In this document: in pieces, positions 1-12,059 of the stretch
Position numbering within the stretch: position 1 is the stretch's first letter
How the letters are laid out: every line of letters starts with the position of its first letter
From: Salminus brasiliensis
Lineage: Eukaryota; Chordata; Actinopteri; Characiformes; Bryconidae
Assembly (NCBI RefSeq): GCF_030463535.1
Contig: NC_132878.1
Coordinates: 87,368,355 to 87,432,354, forward strand
Length of the DNA: 64,000 bases
Reading direction: 5' to 3'
Notes under the pieces: generated by a model
What the model was told of the DNA's origin: nothing
Database searches by the model: none
Seen by the model: only the letters and a program-made list of their open reading frames with translations
Translations under genes and position numbers: made by a program

Positions 1-121
1 GTGTCCATGCATCGCGTTACAACCATCCTACAGTTTCTTCAGTGATTCCATGACATTGGTTTTGGTCTTGTTGTACAGTGTGGAGATCGCTGTTTCAGTA
101 AAATATCTTTGAGATTGAGCT

Positions 122-409
122 TTGACATTGCTTTCTCAATGGTCATCTGGTCCTCCTGCCAACCAAAATGCCATTGAGCAAACAAAACTTAAACTCATTG
201 AGCAGGCAATGTCAAAGCTTTCACCCAACTCGGAAGGGGCGAAGCAAATGACAAACTCTGTCACTTCTTTTATTGCCAAGCATCAGCATCCAAATTCAGT
301 GGAAACGTGTAATGTGGTTTCTCTTGTCAAATGCATTTCTATAGTGCTTTTCACAACAGACATGGCCACAAAACAACTTTACAGAGATCTGGGTCCAAGC
401 CCCAAGTAA
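122..409 (+). pseudogene. Decayed hAT/BED-type transposase fragment
   Basis: A 95-codon open stretch. Its middle (FIAKHQHPNSVE, then SLVKC) resembles the hAT/ZBED transposase pattern in which 'FIAKD..P.SVVE..GF..L' is typical. There is no upstream zinc finger and no downstream catalytic or dimerisation region, and the frame closes quickly, so this is a relic rather than an exon of a working gene. The family match is from memory of the motif and is weak. An unrelated exon of the downstream gene is the main alternative. Confidence 0.3.
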
Positions 410-439
410 GCAAGTGGCGGCTCTTTCTCTATAAATTCC

Positions 440-1000
440 CCCAATTAGATAATAAGCATTTAGAAATGGTGCATAAAAGAATCCAGCTCCGTAGTCAATA
501 GAAAGGCAGAGTACAACCTTTATTTCTGCATAAAGTGTACAAAATAAGATGAAGACTAAGGCACTACATGTAATGCGTTAGCCTAAGACAGCCAGCACTC
601 TCCCAAAGCAGTCTAAAAAGTATGGCTCCGCCTGGGCCTTATATACTGTCCTTATCTTGCTGTGGCTAAAGAGTGCTAACACCTGCAAGGCCAATTGTGC
701 TGATTATCGCAATACTGCAGAATTTTGGGTTTTTTCCTAGTCTCCCAAGGGTATTACACTAATCTTGAGTGTACAGCAATGCTGACTGTCTCAGCCATGG
801 TCATTGTAGCAGAATACACATGTAGAACATGTTTATGAGTACATAATGTATTCTTACATGCAAATAATCCATCACAAGCCAATGTCGACAGTGCCTAGAA
901 AACTGGACTCCCTCAAAGCAAGAAAAAAGAAACCTTGAGGGGAACCAGGACTCAAAGGAGGAACTCATCCTCCTCCGTCCAGACCAGATAGCACAAAAAA
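440..1000. repeat. Dispersed repeat, copy 1 (also near 18.15 and 22.65 kb)
   Basis: The stretch from about 440 to 580 (key words GCATAAAAGAATCCAGCTC and TAGTCAATAGAAAGGCAGAG) recurs with substitutions at 18150-18280 and, more degraded, at 22650-22770. Three related copies in one window show an interspersed element. The sequence after 890 (CTTGAGGGGAACCAGGACTC) looks like another common fish interspersed sequence. Class unknown; an LTR or MITE are both possible. No coding potential seen. Confidence 0.55.
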
Positions 1001-1094
1001 TAACAGCAAAAGCATGAAAAGATGAATAACTAATGTTTGTTGTGTTTAGAAAATAGGGCTAACATTTTTATTTAGTTTTGTTTTCATCCTAGTT

Positions 1095-1215
1095 TCATAG
1101 CAACCGCCTATGTAAACATAGCTACCACCTAGCAACATCATAGCTACCACCTAGCAACTACTTACAAAAACCATAGCAACCATCTTGCAATACCATAGAG
1201 TACCATAACAAACAA
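1095..1215. repeat. TAGCAACCACC-type degenerate minisatellite
   Basis: Short run of degenerate, roughly 20-bp units of the form 'CATAGCAACCACCTAGCAAC'. The same motif family occurs at 7.25-7.43, 7.98-8.13, 8.25-8.51 and 9.83-9.92 kb, and is hugely expanded at 33.7-36.1 kb. Confidence 0.75.
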
Positions 1216-1269
1216 GTAGCGACTGGCACTGGGAATCACTGTGGCAGACACTGAATATATGTATATATT

Positions 1270-1292
1270 CGTCGCCCAGATGTAAAATTGTG

Positions 1293-1348
<56 letters not shown>

Positions 1349-1371
1349 CACAATTTTACATCCGGGCGATG
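1270..1371. repeat. Near-perfect palindrome centred on a (TA)n tract
   Basis: Arms of about 26 bp (GCCCAGATGTAAAATTGTGC on the left, its reverse complement with two mismatches on the right) flank an uninterrupted (TA)n of roughly 50 bp. The whole 100-bp unit can fold into one long hairpin. It could be a tiny foldback/MITE element or a microsatellite that grew at a palindrome centre. The open frame through it (tyrosine/isoleucine repeats) is an artefact. Confidence 0.8.
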
Positions 1372-1447
1372 AATTGACGACAAAGGCCAGAATCAGGCCA
1401 GCGCTCTTTGATTTCTTTGGTTTACATTGACGTGACTGAACAGATAA

Positions 1448-3121
<1,674 letters not shown>

Positions 3122-3438
3122 TTTCTCTTTATCTTTCTGCTCCTTCTTGTCTTAACACAGTTTTTACTGCTATACCTAATTTGCCAACTTGCTAAAGAAT
3201 GTTTTTATTTAGTCATCTGGTGTTTTTCATCAATATTTTTTAAATTAACTTTGTAAAAGCTTTGTATGTTTTTTTTGTGTAGGACAAATAATTCAATATT
3301 TTTGTACACTGTAATTTTTACACTGACTGGTTTGTATAATATTATATTGTGTATGTGAAACACGTTTGAGGTATGAATTTTGCATTGTGAGACTTGGCCT
3401 AGATAGTTTCATTTTTATTTATTTACTTTTCATAAGAA

Positions 3439-3444
3439 AATAAA
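3439..3444 (+). terminator. Polyadenylation signal AATAAA of the 1481-3121 gene
   Basis: Canonical AATAAA about 320 bp after the stop codon at 3119-3121, in AT-rich 3' UTR-like sequence and followed by a GT-containing stretch. Confidence 0.55.
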
Positions 3445-3449
3445 CAAAC

Positions 3450-4200
3450 AGTATCTACAAAAGGTTGTCATTTTAGTCAATCTTTGTCAGTCTTTAGATG
3501 TTTAGACTTTGCAGTATGAATATGGAGACAATGCCAAATACAGAGCTTGATTTTAATCTGTGTATTCAGATCTGTCTTTAGTTCTTCATAAACACTCATT
3601 CAATGCCCTGGCAACTGTGACTTGTACTTTTGGGAATTCTCTAATTTACTTAAATTAGTTAATTTTATTTTAATAGTTTACTTTTAAACCACATTACAAT
3701 ATATTTTCATTCAAATGCCTTTTCCAGCTGCATTTATACATTATTCATATTGAATTAAAATAATTGCATATACAAATGAAAGCAGTTTACTCCAAAATAA
3801 GTAATAGCCACATAAGTAAAGGGTGTGCTATAAGAGGTAACACACACAAACGGAAAGTGAGAATATATAAAATACAAATATCTACAAATAACAAATAAAA
3901 CAATTCTTTAATCAATAAAACAATAAAAGAAAATTCTCACTGTATTACTAGTATTATGTCAAACATGGAAACTGTGATGCAGCACATGAACATTCTAAAA
4001 GAAGAAGAATCAATCCTTGATACTGAACAGTTATTCTGAGTAAAAAAGTTACTTTACTTAAAAACAAAATGACATTAGGCACACAGCATATATGCTCTGT
4101 TATATAAAGTTAGTGATATTAAGTACAAAACCTCAACTAGATAAAAAAAAAATAGTCGTACTAACAGTCTTCCTGCTTTCCTCATACTTAAACGAGATCC
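3450..4200. other. AT-rich intergenic spacer
   Basis: Between the poly(A) signal of the left gene and the SINE at 4.2 kb I see only low-complexity AT-rich sequence with no open frame, splice pattern or repeat structure I can support. Confidence 0.6.
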
Positions 4201-4214
4201 CACCAACTGTTCAA

Positions 4215-4347
4215 ACTGGCTCAGCGGTTAGAGCACCAGGCTATTGATGTGGGTTCGATTCCCGGGCTCGGCAAGCTGCCACTGTTGAGCAAGGGCGCTG
4301 GAGTTGGCTGCCGCTCTGGGTGTGTGTGTACTCACTGCCCCTAGTTC

Positions 4348-4379
<32 letters not shown>

Positions 4380-4455
4380 TCACTACCACAGATGGGTTAA
4401 ATGCAGAGGACACATTTCGCTGTACAGTGACAAATATGTGCACCTTTACCTTAAT
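4215..4455 (+). mobile_element. tRNA-derived SINE (family 1), copy with internal (GT)n
   Basis: It contains Pol III A-box-like 'TGGCTCAGCGGTTAGAGC' and B-box 'GGGTTCGATTCCC', then a shared body (GCAAGCTGCCACTGTTG, GCGCTGGAGTTGGCTGCC) and a tail 'GATGGGTTAAATGC...CACATTTCGCTGTACAGTGAC...GTGCACCTTTA'. Copies at 11.0, 30.1 and 43.3 kb share the same head, body and tail. A (GT)n tract sits at the same internal position in the 43.3-kb copy. Confidence 0.85.
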
Positions 4456-4743
4456 TGTCTTGCATAATTCAACGACTAAGTTTGTAAACAAAGCCATTCT
4501 GTGTGGTTTAATATTAAATCCAATTTTCTAGAGGCACTAAGTACTGATAGGAGCCAAAAGCATCTTAGTGTTGAAAAACTAAAACCTCAGAAATCTACTA
4601 TGTGAAATGGTTAAGTATGTGCTGCTATTTATGGTGAAAAGGTAAAAGGCAAAATAGGTCACAAATACAAATCTCCTAATTCACCATTATCAACATCACA
4701 TATGTATAAAAGTAATATAAACCCACAATTTGGCTGAAAACCT

Positions 4744-7700
4744 TCACAAGCATCTACTTCTAGGTGCCATATCAACAGGTAGAATCCTCAGCTGAGTCGG
4801 TTTACGGAACGTATAGAAAAACGGATACACTCCCTTCGTAAAAGGGAACATGTCTTTGTGAAGAACAGTGTTAGAGCGAGAATCTAAGAACTTTACTTTG
4901 ACCTCACCACAGTAAAAGTGCAGCTTTACTTTCAGCCTTCTCAGTTTGCTTTGTTGAATTAAAGGCTCTGACTCTGATGAGGAGTATGCATTATATTCAC
5001 CTTTCCTAAAGCTGATACCTAAGACTCCCTTCAGGACAGCCTTCCCTTTCCTTGACTTAGGAGTTGAGGTCACACCCACCAGCCAGTCTGTGCAGCCATC
5101 AACTTCTACCTCCCAGCAGTGCTTTCCAGAGGAAAGGCCTACAGAGCCTAGAACGCATGAAATTGAACTGAACCTCTCTGGGTTATCAGGAAGCTGGCAA
5201 CGGTCGGCTCTAAGACTCAGGCTGGTCAGGTCCTTAGACAAGTTAAGCAGCGGGCTGGCCGTGTTGGGGTCCAGAATCACAGGAGCTGCAATGAGAGCAT
5301 GACAACAGTCACACACAATTCATTTTTATGTGGCCGTGTTAAATCTCTTAGAATTTAATGAGCTGCTTATGCATTAAAGGCATCTATTTTGTAAAAGTTG
5401 TAATATAATTATAATGACAAAGGGTCATGCTTATGAAGGATTATAAGAAGAGATATGTTTGTTAGAAGACATTTATGTATAAACCACAATGGTATAATAA
5501 TAATGGAACATTGGGGGCATAATGCAGTCCTACCCTGCTCCGTCTATCAAATGATTCAATTGGCAACCTAGTATTACAAACCTAGTAGAAACGTGATCAG
5601 TTTATAAAACGATGCTGCAGTTCCAATCCCAGTCTACTCACTGTATTCAACAATGTCCTGCATCTTCTCCCACACTTCGAACTTAAGGTTGCCCAAGTGC
5701 TTTGCTACATCTATGAGTGCTCCTGAGTCTATCTGTGGATCCTTTAGCGAGCATCGAGATCTGGAAGAACAGTGGAGTCAGAGAGATGCTGCAGCTTCAG
5801 TTTAGAATCACAGAGAACAGAGAAGCCAGAGAGAGCTTACTTACCTTTTCATCAGATCGTTGATATTCTAAAAAGGAGAGAAAGTAAGAACTTGCATCCA
5901 AAGGCTAATCAAGAAAAAATACATATGGCACAGAAAAACATAGAGAACATTACCAGATTGATCAACTCACTTGTAGGAATGAGATGTCTCCAACTGTCAT
6001 CTCTTTGGACAGTGCTGAGATATTGTCAGTAAGGGCCTTTATCTTTCTGTCCATGTCCAGAATCTTGTACTGTATCTTCTGACTTTTGACCCCCTCTTCC
6101 CTCTTTAGAATTGCTATTCTAAGGTCTTCTTCATTCAGTAGAAACTGGTGAAAGGCCTTAAACTTTTTCCTAATCTCTTCCTCAGCTTGTTTGGCCTGTG
6201 TCTAGAGTATTAAACCAAAAAATAAAATCAGTAAAGTTTTAGTTCTGCAAAATATGTACAGTATGATGCCAAATTTCAGTTTCTACTTTGAGCTCCACTA
6301 TGTACGGGAAATCACAGACTCCTGCAGCTCATGCTTGAAGTTTGTTTTAAATGTAGCTAATTCCATAAGCAAAGTACATTTCATCTTGAGAGACAATGCA
6401 GAGAGCTTCTAACCCTGTCCTTTTTTGTTTACTGGCGATTGGCCGATCAAGCTGAAAGAAGACTGATATCGGCCCCAAAAACACTGATCGAGTCATATAT
6501 ACTGATACTGATTTATGTGTATATATACATGTGTATATCTGTATATATTATGTGACTTATAGTGTATGTATAGTTACCAGTATACATAGCCACAGAAAAT
6601 CTTTGTGAATTGTTCTAAAATTACTCAAGAAGAGAACGCCCTAGGCCATGTGCCTAAACTGTGATTCTGACAAATAGTAAAGTATGAGATCAGCCTACCG
6701 AAATAAATAAATGCATATAGCAATATTGTTTTCTTGAAATATTTTATTTTAAGTATCATTATATTATTATAAATATCCAAGTTTGTTGTAGCTGGGACTG
6801 TGTTAACAAACCTTAGAACTGATCCAGGATAAATCATTTATTAAGTTAGACAATTAATCAAACTTAGTACATCTTTAATGCATGTGTGTATAGAATTGAT
6901 TGCTTTGTAGCAAACCATTAAATACGACATGCTGGGTCATCACACCCCTTACAACTTTACCTTAATGTGCTGGGTTTCTTGAGCACACATTTCTTTAGCT
7001 TCCTTGAAGACCTCTAACTTCTCTTTCAGGACCTTCAATGCAGCCTTGAGGTGAGCCTAAGAGAGATTTCACACTTTATTGGCAAAACAAAGCTTAACAT
7101 GGAAGGCTTTGTTTAAAAAACACTATGTGGAATGAGATGCTTGTAAACCAGTGTTTCCATATGTATTAATATCAGGTGAATTACCCAGTAAAGTCAGTGC
7201 ACATCAGCATTGTTCACAATGCCCCCAAATGTCCCCTATGATACAAATACACTAGTGACCTAGCAACACCCCAGTGCCCACTAAACAAAACCATAGCTAC
7301 CACCTATTGACCCCACAGCGCCATAGCAGCTGCCTGGGATAACAGAGCAACCATCTAGCAACATTACATTAACCACCCAGCATCTACCTAGCAACACCAA
7401 TATGCCACTCCAAAGCAACCACTAAGTGTAATAATAATGTAAGACTAAATTGTGTATGTGTGTGTGTGTGTGTGTGCAAAAGAGGTCGGGCCTGCTCCCA
7501 CATCACAGAAGCTCTTGTCGAGAGGAGTGTGGTTATGTATTTTCACTTGTGATTTATATAATTCATATAACCAGATGCATGTTTTTAAGAGGGCTACTCA
7601 TGAATGTAATGTCTTTGAGTTCACAGGAACTGGACCACAGCCATGGATCAGCTACTCCCCGGCTCTGTGTCTATGTCTTATCTTCTTTTTCTTCTACCAA

Positions 7701-10367
7701 AGTGCAGCTGGCTGATGGAAGCTACAGTGAGTTTTTGTTCAAGCAGCCTTGAGAATGGAGGCTAGCTCATCTTAGAAAAAACAGGTGTGAGAAGTCTCTG
7801 TTTCTGAGTTTCCATCCATGACATTGATTATGCTTATATGTTATATGTAAAGCTCTTGAGATCTCAGAGATCTCCTCTATGTTTTATTTACCACAAGAGA
7901 AAGAGTGGGGTGGCTGTGTGATGACTGGGCAAATCGCTTGAGTGGGTGGTCTGGGCTTTAAAACTCTATAATGCTATAATACCCGATAATACCCATCTAG
8001 CAACAAATTCGCTAAACTTGGCAGCCATCTAGCAACATCATAGCAACCACTTAGCACATAAAAGCAAAATGCCAGCCATGTTGCAACACTATAACATCCA
8101 TCTAGCAACCAATTTGCTACTGCTGACTACACCTTTAGTTGGAACGGGAGGGCGGACAAAATAGTATTAGAGTATTTTGGCTAGAAGTCCGGGGTGGGTT
8201 TTGTGTGGTCTGTGTGTGAAGCACACTCCCCTCCAAAAAAGGCTAGGGTACAACTAGCAACACCATAGCAGCCACCTAGCAACACTGTAATACCCATCTT
8301 GCAAACAATTTGCAAAACTGTAGCAACCACCTTGCACCACCAAAGCAACCATCTAGCACACAGAAACAAAATGCCAACCATCTAGCAACATGACAGCAAC
8401 CACCTTGCAATACCAGACTGATCTCCTAGCATCTAGAGACTAAATGATATCCATCTAGAAATGTCATAACAACCTATCAACACTATAACTACCCATCTGG
8501 CAACCAATTTGCTAGTGTGGACTACACCCTGAGATGGGACGGAAGGGTGGACTTCGAATGTGTTATGGTAAGAAGCTCAGGTTGTGAAGCCGGGGCCTCT
8601 CAGGTCATCTTCCAGGACACTGAGCCCTTTATATACCCCCCACCTTTCTCACGTCTATCCCGTGTCAAACAAATGTTGGACTAGAGCTGGGCAATATGAC
8701 AATATTTTATTGTATTGTGATAAATTTAGTTATCGTTACACACAATATGCTTTTCTAAGCATATGGAGCATATTTTCATGCGTAAAAATTTAATTTATTT
8801 TTCATTTAGATGAAGAGCAGCAGATGTTGAATAAAAATCACTGTGTTCAGAACAGGAAAGTATCTGAACAGTACTGTTTTGATTTTACTATTTATTATCG
8901 TAATAAAAATATTGCATATCATGAAAACGTTCTTTAAATATTGTGATATAGCATTTTTACCATATCGCCCAACCCTTGGATTTGCACCCCCCCCCCCCCC
9001 CCTCCCGCCTTTAGAGTGGTAGTCAGAGAGGAGAGGGAGGAGAGGAGTGGTGGAGGTGGGTGTGAAGTTTGTTCCACACAGGATAGACTGAAAGGTGGGG
9101 GTACTGTCTGTGCTTTTTGTCTCTATTTGTCCTGTGGTTTCGAGATCATAGAAGTACATAGTCAGATGATTATTAGATCTCTCACATATACCATATGTAT
9201 TCCATTAGCTTCATTCTCTTAGTATATTATATCCAGAATAACGTACTAATAGACTTAGGTACTTAATCATAAGTTTCGGGAGGACTTTTACTGCTCCATG
9301 TGAAAGGGACCACAAATCAGTTACTTCCCTTCACTCAAAGTGGAACAAACTAGCTACTCCTCCGGTCCTAAGTGGAGGCCTCATCTGTTTTCCCTATGCT
9401 GGCCACAGTAAATTATTGTTCAAGTGACCTTGAAGTTGCAGGGGCTTCTAGTCTGAGGGGCTTCTAAAAACCATATGAGCTTCCTTCCTCTTCATTAATT
9501 AAGCACGTATGATAACGCCCATTTGTTTATTCATATCATAATTAGGCGTAACTAATGCGTTGTAACTTCTTTGTCCTCTGTGAACCAATGGAAGGTGACC
9601 ACACCCCATTGGGGAGATATATAACCTTTTGTAACTTGGTCAACCTTCGAGATCTCTGGGTATTTGCCAGGAGCTTCTCCCCGGCCTCCCCTGTAAGCTT
9701 TTCGATAAATATATTACTTTAGAGGATTAATTGTGACTAGTGATACAATACCTCTGCCTGACAGGTTTTGATGACCTTGAGAAGGAGGGGTTAAGGGCGT
9801 GGTCCTTCTCCCAAAAGCAAGACCACCATATAACCCATCTAGCAACATCAAAGCAACATTGAAAAAACAAAAACAAAAAAAAACCATAGCAACCATATGG
9901 TATTGCATAGCAACCACTGTTTTTTGTTTGTTTGTTTGTTTGTTTTTTTTTGCAATGCAGTGCTGATCTCTCACCCTCTTCTCTTGAGCTGCTTCATCAG
10001 CAGGGCAGAACCTGTGGTTTGTGTGTTTTCGGGAAGCCTGGCAGACCACGCAGGCGAGCTGCTGGTCCTGCACACAGAAGAGCTTGAGGTGCTCCCTGTG
10101 TAAACTGCACAGCGGCTCAGACGGAGCTGCAGCTCCCCGGCTGCTTCCCTGTGAGACGGCCTCGCAGAGGTTCCTCAAAACGAGGTTTCCAAGAGGCTCG
10201 GAGGATGGTTCCCTACACAGTGGGCACTCTCGAGTGGTATTCGCCCTCCAGCTGCTCTCTACGCAGGCCTTACAGAAGCTGTGGCTGCATGAGAGGACCA
10301 CAGGGTCTCTGAAGATGTCGAGGCAGACTGAACAGGAGAGGTCCTCCAAGAACGCGGGGGGTGCCAT
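4744..10367 (-). CDS. TRIM35-like protein (RING, B-box2, coiled coil, PRY-SPRY)
   Basis: Complete six-exon gene: 10367-9975, 7056-6961, 6201-5971, 5867-5845, 5760-5642 and 5285-4744. Exon lengths 393, 96, 231, 23, 119 and 542 nt give 467 codons with every phase intact. Exon 1 carries a RING (CSVCLDIF...CSHSFCKAC...CPLC, about residues 12-53) and a B-box2 ([12 protein letters not shown]...CVVC...H). The 96- and 231-nt exons encode a heptad-rich coiled coil ending DISFLQ. The 23-nt micro-exon (NINDLMKR) and the last exon ([34 protein letters not shown]) are PRY-SPRY hallmarks of this TRIM class. Length and architecture fit TRIM35 and the expanded fish TRIM35-like set: E3 ubiquitin ligases, many linked to antiviral signalling. 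Intron 1 (2.9 kb) is full of minisatellite. The function is inferred from family; which fish paralogue this is cannot be told. Confidence 0.93.
7252..7430. repeat. TAGCAACCACC-type minisatellite in TRIM intron 1
   Basis: Degenerate roughly 20-bp units ('CCATAGCAGCTGCC', 'CATCTAGCAACATT', 'CCACTCCAAAGCAACCACTA'), same family as the 34-36 kb satellite. A (GT)n tract follows at 7450-7476. Confidence 0.7.
7980..8590. repeat. Two tandem copies of a TAGCAAC-bearing module in TRIM intron 1
   Basis: The block ending 'CAACCAATTTGCTA..G..GACTACACC....GGGACGG.AGGG.GGAC' occurs at about 8100-8155 and again at about 8500-8552, each preceded by a run of TAGCAACCA units (7985-8130 and 8250-8510). This shows a local duplication of about 400 bp of repeat-rich sequence inside the intron. 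Confidence 0.65.
8983..9003. repeat. Poly(C) tract
   Basis: An uninterrupted run of about 17 C residues, followed by CT-rich then GGAGAGG-rich sequence. Simple-sequence DNA in intron 1 of the TRIM gene. Confidence 0.8.
9835..9915. repeat. TAGCAACC minisatellite fragment beside TRIM exon 1
   Basis: A short cluster of 'CATCTAGCAACATC', 'CCATAGCAACCATATGG' and 'GCATAGCAACCAC' units just 60 bp from the exon 1 donor, followed by a (GTTT)n run at 9922-9950. Confidence 0.65.
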
Positions 10368-10601
10368 GATATCGGCCTGTCGTTCCTGTATGAATATAGA
10401 TGTTCTCCTTCAGAAAAGGAGCCGATAAAGGTCTAGTTTAGGTCACTTTTAGGTCGTTTTTCCGGAGGTCGCCGTTTAGCTACCTGTCCTCCGCCGTGGA
10501 GCCGAGGAGGAGTCCGTTAGTCAGGGGATTCAAAAGCTGCTCGCGTGAACTTCTGTCTCACGAGCCACGAAAAAGGCGCTAAAAGTGATGACGTAAATCA
10601 T

Positions 10602-10611
10602 TTTCACTTTC
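10602..10611 (-). promoter_or_regulatory. ISRE (GAAAGTGAAA) upstream of the TRIM35-like gene
   Basis: On the - strand the sequence reads GGAAAGTGAAAATG, an exact GAAANNGAAA interferon-stimulated response element core about 235 bp before the TRIM start codon at 10367. A CRE-like TGACGTAA (about 10588-10595) lies beside it. The same ten bases occur before family genes B and D. This is a sequence match; activity is inferred. Confidence 0.65.
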
Positions 10612-11014
10612 CTTCCTCGGATAAAAGCCAGCCTCTAATTTATGATATAAATGAAGCAATAAAATAAAATAGGTTCTATTTTCTTATAGTTTCATGAGAC
10701 CGGACAGTTATCAAAGCCTTTATAACTGCTAGTGTTATTGGGTATGACTGTGTATGTGGTCAATACATGCATGCAAATATAGCTATATATTATATTATAT
10801 ATTATAAAGGATGGGGCAAACATAAAAAAGGATGTACATATATATTGAATGCAGAATAATTTAGACACATGTTTATGGACTCTACATGTATTTTGTGATT
10901 TGAAGGTAAGTGCCTATATGTACATATATGTAGTAAACACATAAGTTATTGTAATTTATGGTAATATATATGTAATATGTTATATACATATATTACATAT
11001 ACATATATATAACA

Positions 11015-11170
11015 TGGGCAGTGGTGGCTCAGCGGTTAGAGTGCCGGGCTATCAATAATAGGGTTGTGGGTTCGATTCCCGGGCTTGGCAAGCTGCAGCT
11101 GTTGGGCCCTTGAGCAAGGCCCTTTACCCATTTCACTGTACAGTGACCAATACATGTAACCTTTACCTTT
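11015..11170 (+). mobile_element. tRNA-derived SINE (family 1), shortened copy
   Basis: Head 'GGGCAGTGGTGGCTCAGCGG', B box 'GGGTTCGATTCCC' and 'GCAAGCTGCAGCTGTTGGGC' are followed directly by the tail 'CATTTCACTGTACAGTGACC...TGTAACCTTTACC'. The central body present in the 43.3-kb copy is deleted. Confidence 0.85.
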
Positions 11171-11384
11171 ATATACATGTAATATATGTATGATATAGAT
11201 CATCGCGCTCCTACCAAAGCTGAGACTCCCCTGCGATCGCCTGAAAATAAATGAAATAAACATTTCACCTCATCAGCCATCAAGTCCTTTCATTTTTAAT
11301 TGGCAAGATGGATCGTGTAGTACATACAGACTGTATGTTATGTTATTGCTGATAGCTGTATGTATATATTTTTATATATACACA

Positions 11385-12058
11385 CAGTGGGGGAAAAAGT
11401 ATTTAGTTAGTCACCAATTGTGCAAGTTCTGCCACTTAAAAAGATGAGAGAGGCCTGTAATTGACATCATAGGTAGACCTCAACTATGAGAGACAAAATG
11501 AGAAAAAAAAAATCTGAAAATCACATTGTCTGATTTTTAAAGAATTTATTTGCAAATAATGGTGGAAAATAAGTATTTGGTCAATAACAAAAGTTCATCT
11601 CAATACTTTGTTATATATCCTTTGTTGGCAATGACAGAGGTCAAACGTTTTCTGTAAGTCTTACAAGGTTGGCACACACCGTTGCTGGTATGTTGGCCCA
11701 TTCCTCCATGCAGATCTCCTCTAGAGCAGTGATGTTTTGGGGCTGTCGGCGGGCAACACGGACTTTCAACTCCCTCCAAAGGTTTTCTATGGGGTTGAGA
11801 TCTGGAGACCTTGAAATGCTTCCTACGAAGCCACTCCTTTGTTGCCCTGGCAGTGTGCTTGGGATCATTGTCATGCTGAAAGACCCAGCTACGTTTCATC
11901 TTCAGTGCCCTTGCTGATGGAAGGAGGTTTGCACTCAAAATCTCACAATGCATGGCCCCATTCATTCTTTCATGTACACGGACCAGTCGTCCTAGTCATT
12001 TTTTAAGTGGGAAAACTTGCACAATTGGTGACTGACTAAATACTTTTATTCCCCACTG
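11385..12058 (-). mobile_element. Tc1/mariner relic with internal deletion
   Basis: Terminal inverted repeats start CAGTGGGGGAAAAAGTATTT at the left, and the right end reads ...AAATACTTTTATTCCCCACTG. Both are bounded by TA, the Tc1 target site. The - strand frames 11965-11600 and 11874-11641 hold the second half of a DDE transposase: the QHDNDPKHT block, then [15 protein letters not shown] with the catalytic Glu. These are in two different frames, so at least one frameshift. The N-terminal HTH domain and first Asp are missing. The element is about 670 bp, where an intact one would be near 1.2-1.6 kb, so it is non-autonomous. Confidence 0.9.
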
Positions 12059-12059
12059 T

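Noticed and set aside
1151-1351. Open frame with a long tyrosine-isoleucine run
   Set aside because: It is only the translation of a (TA)n microsatellite; the same applies to 14434-14631 and both frames at 46607-46842.
4228-4531. Overlapping open frames on both strands
   Set aside because: They lie wholly in a tRNA-derived SINE with a (GT)n tract; the frames are by-products of the repeat. The same holds at 30132-30347 and 43299-43712.
10021-10428. 135-codon + strand frame
   Set aside because: Antisense shadow of TRIM exon 1; the - strand frame carries the RING and B-box.
11015-11100. Functional tRNA gene
   Set aside because: A- and B-box-like motifs are present, but the cloverleaf cannot be completed and the sequence continues into a SINE body found four times.
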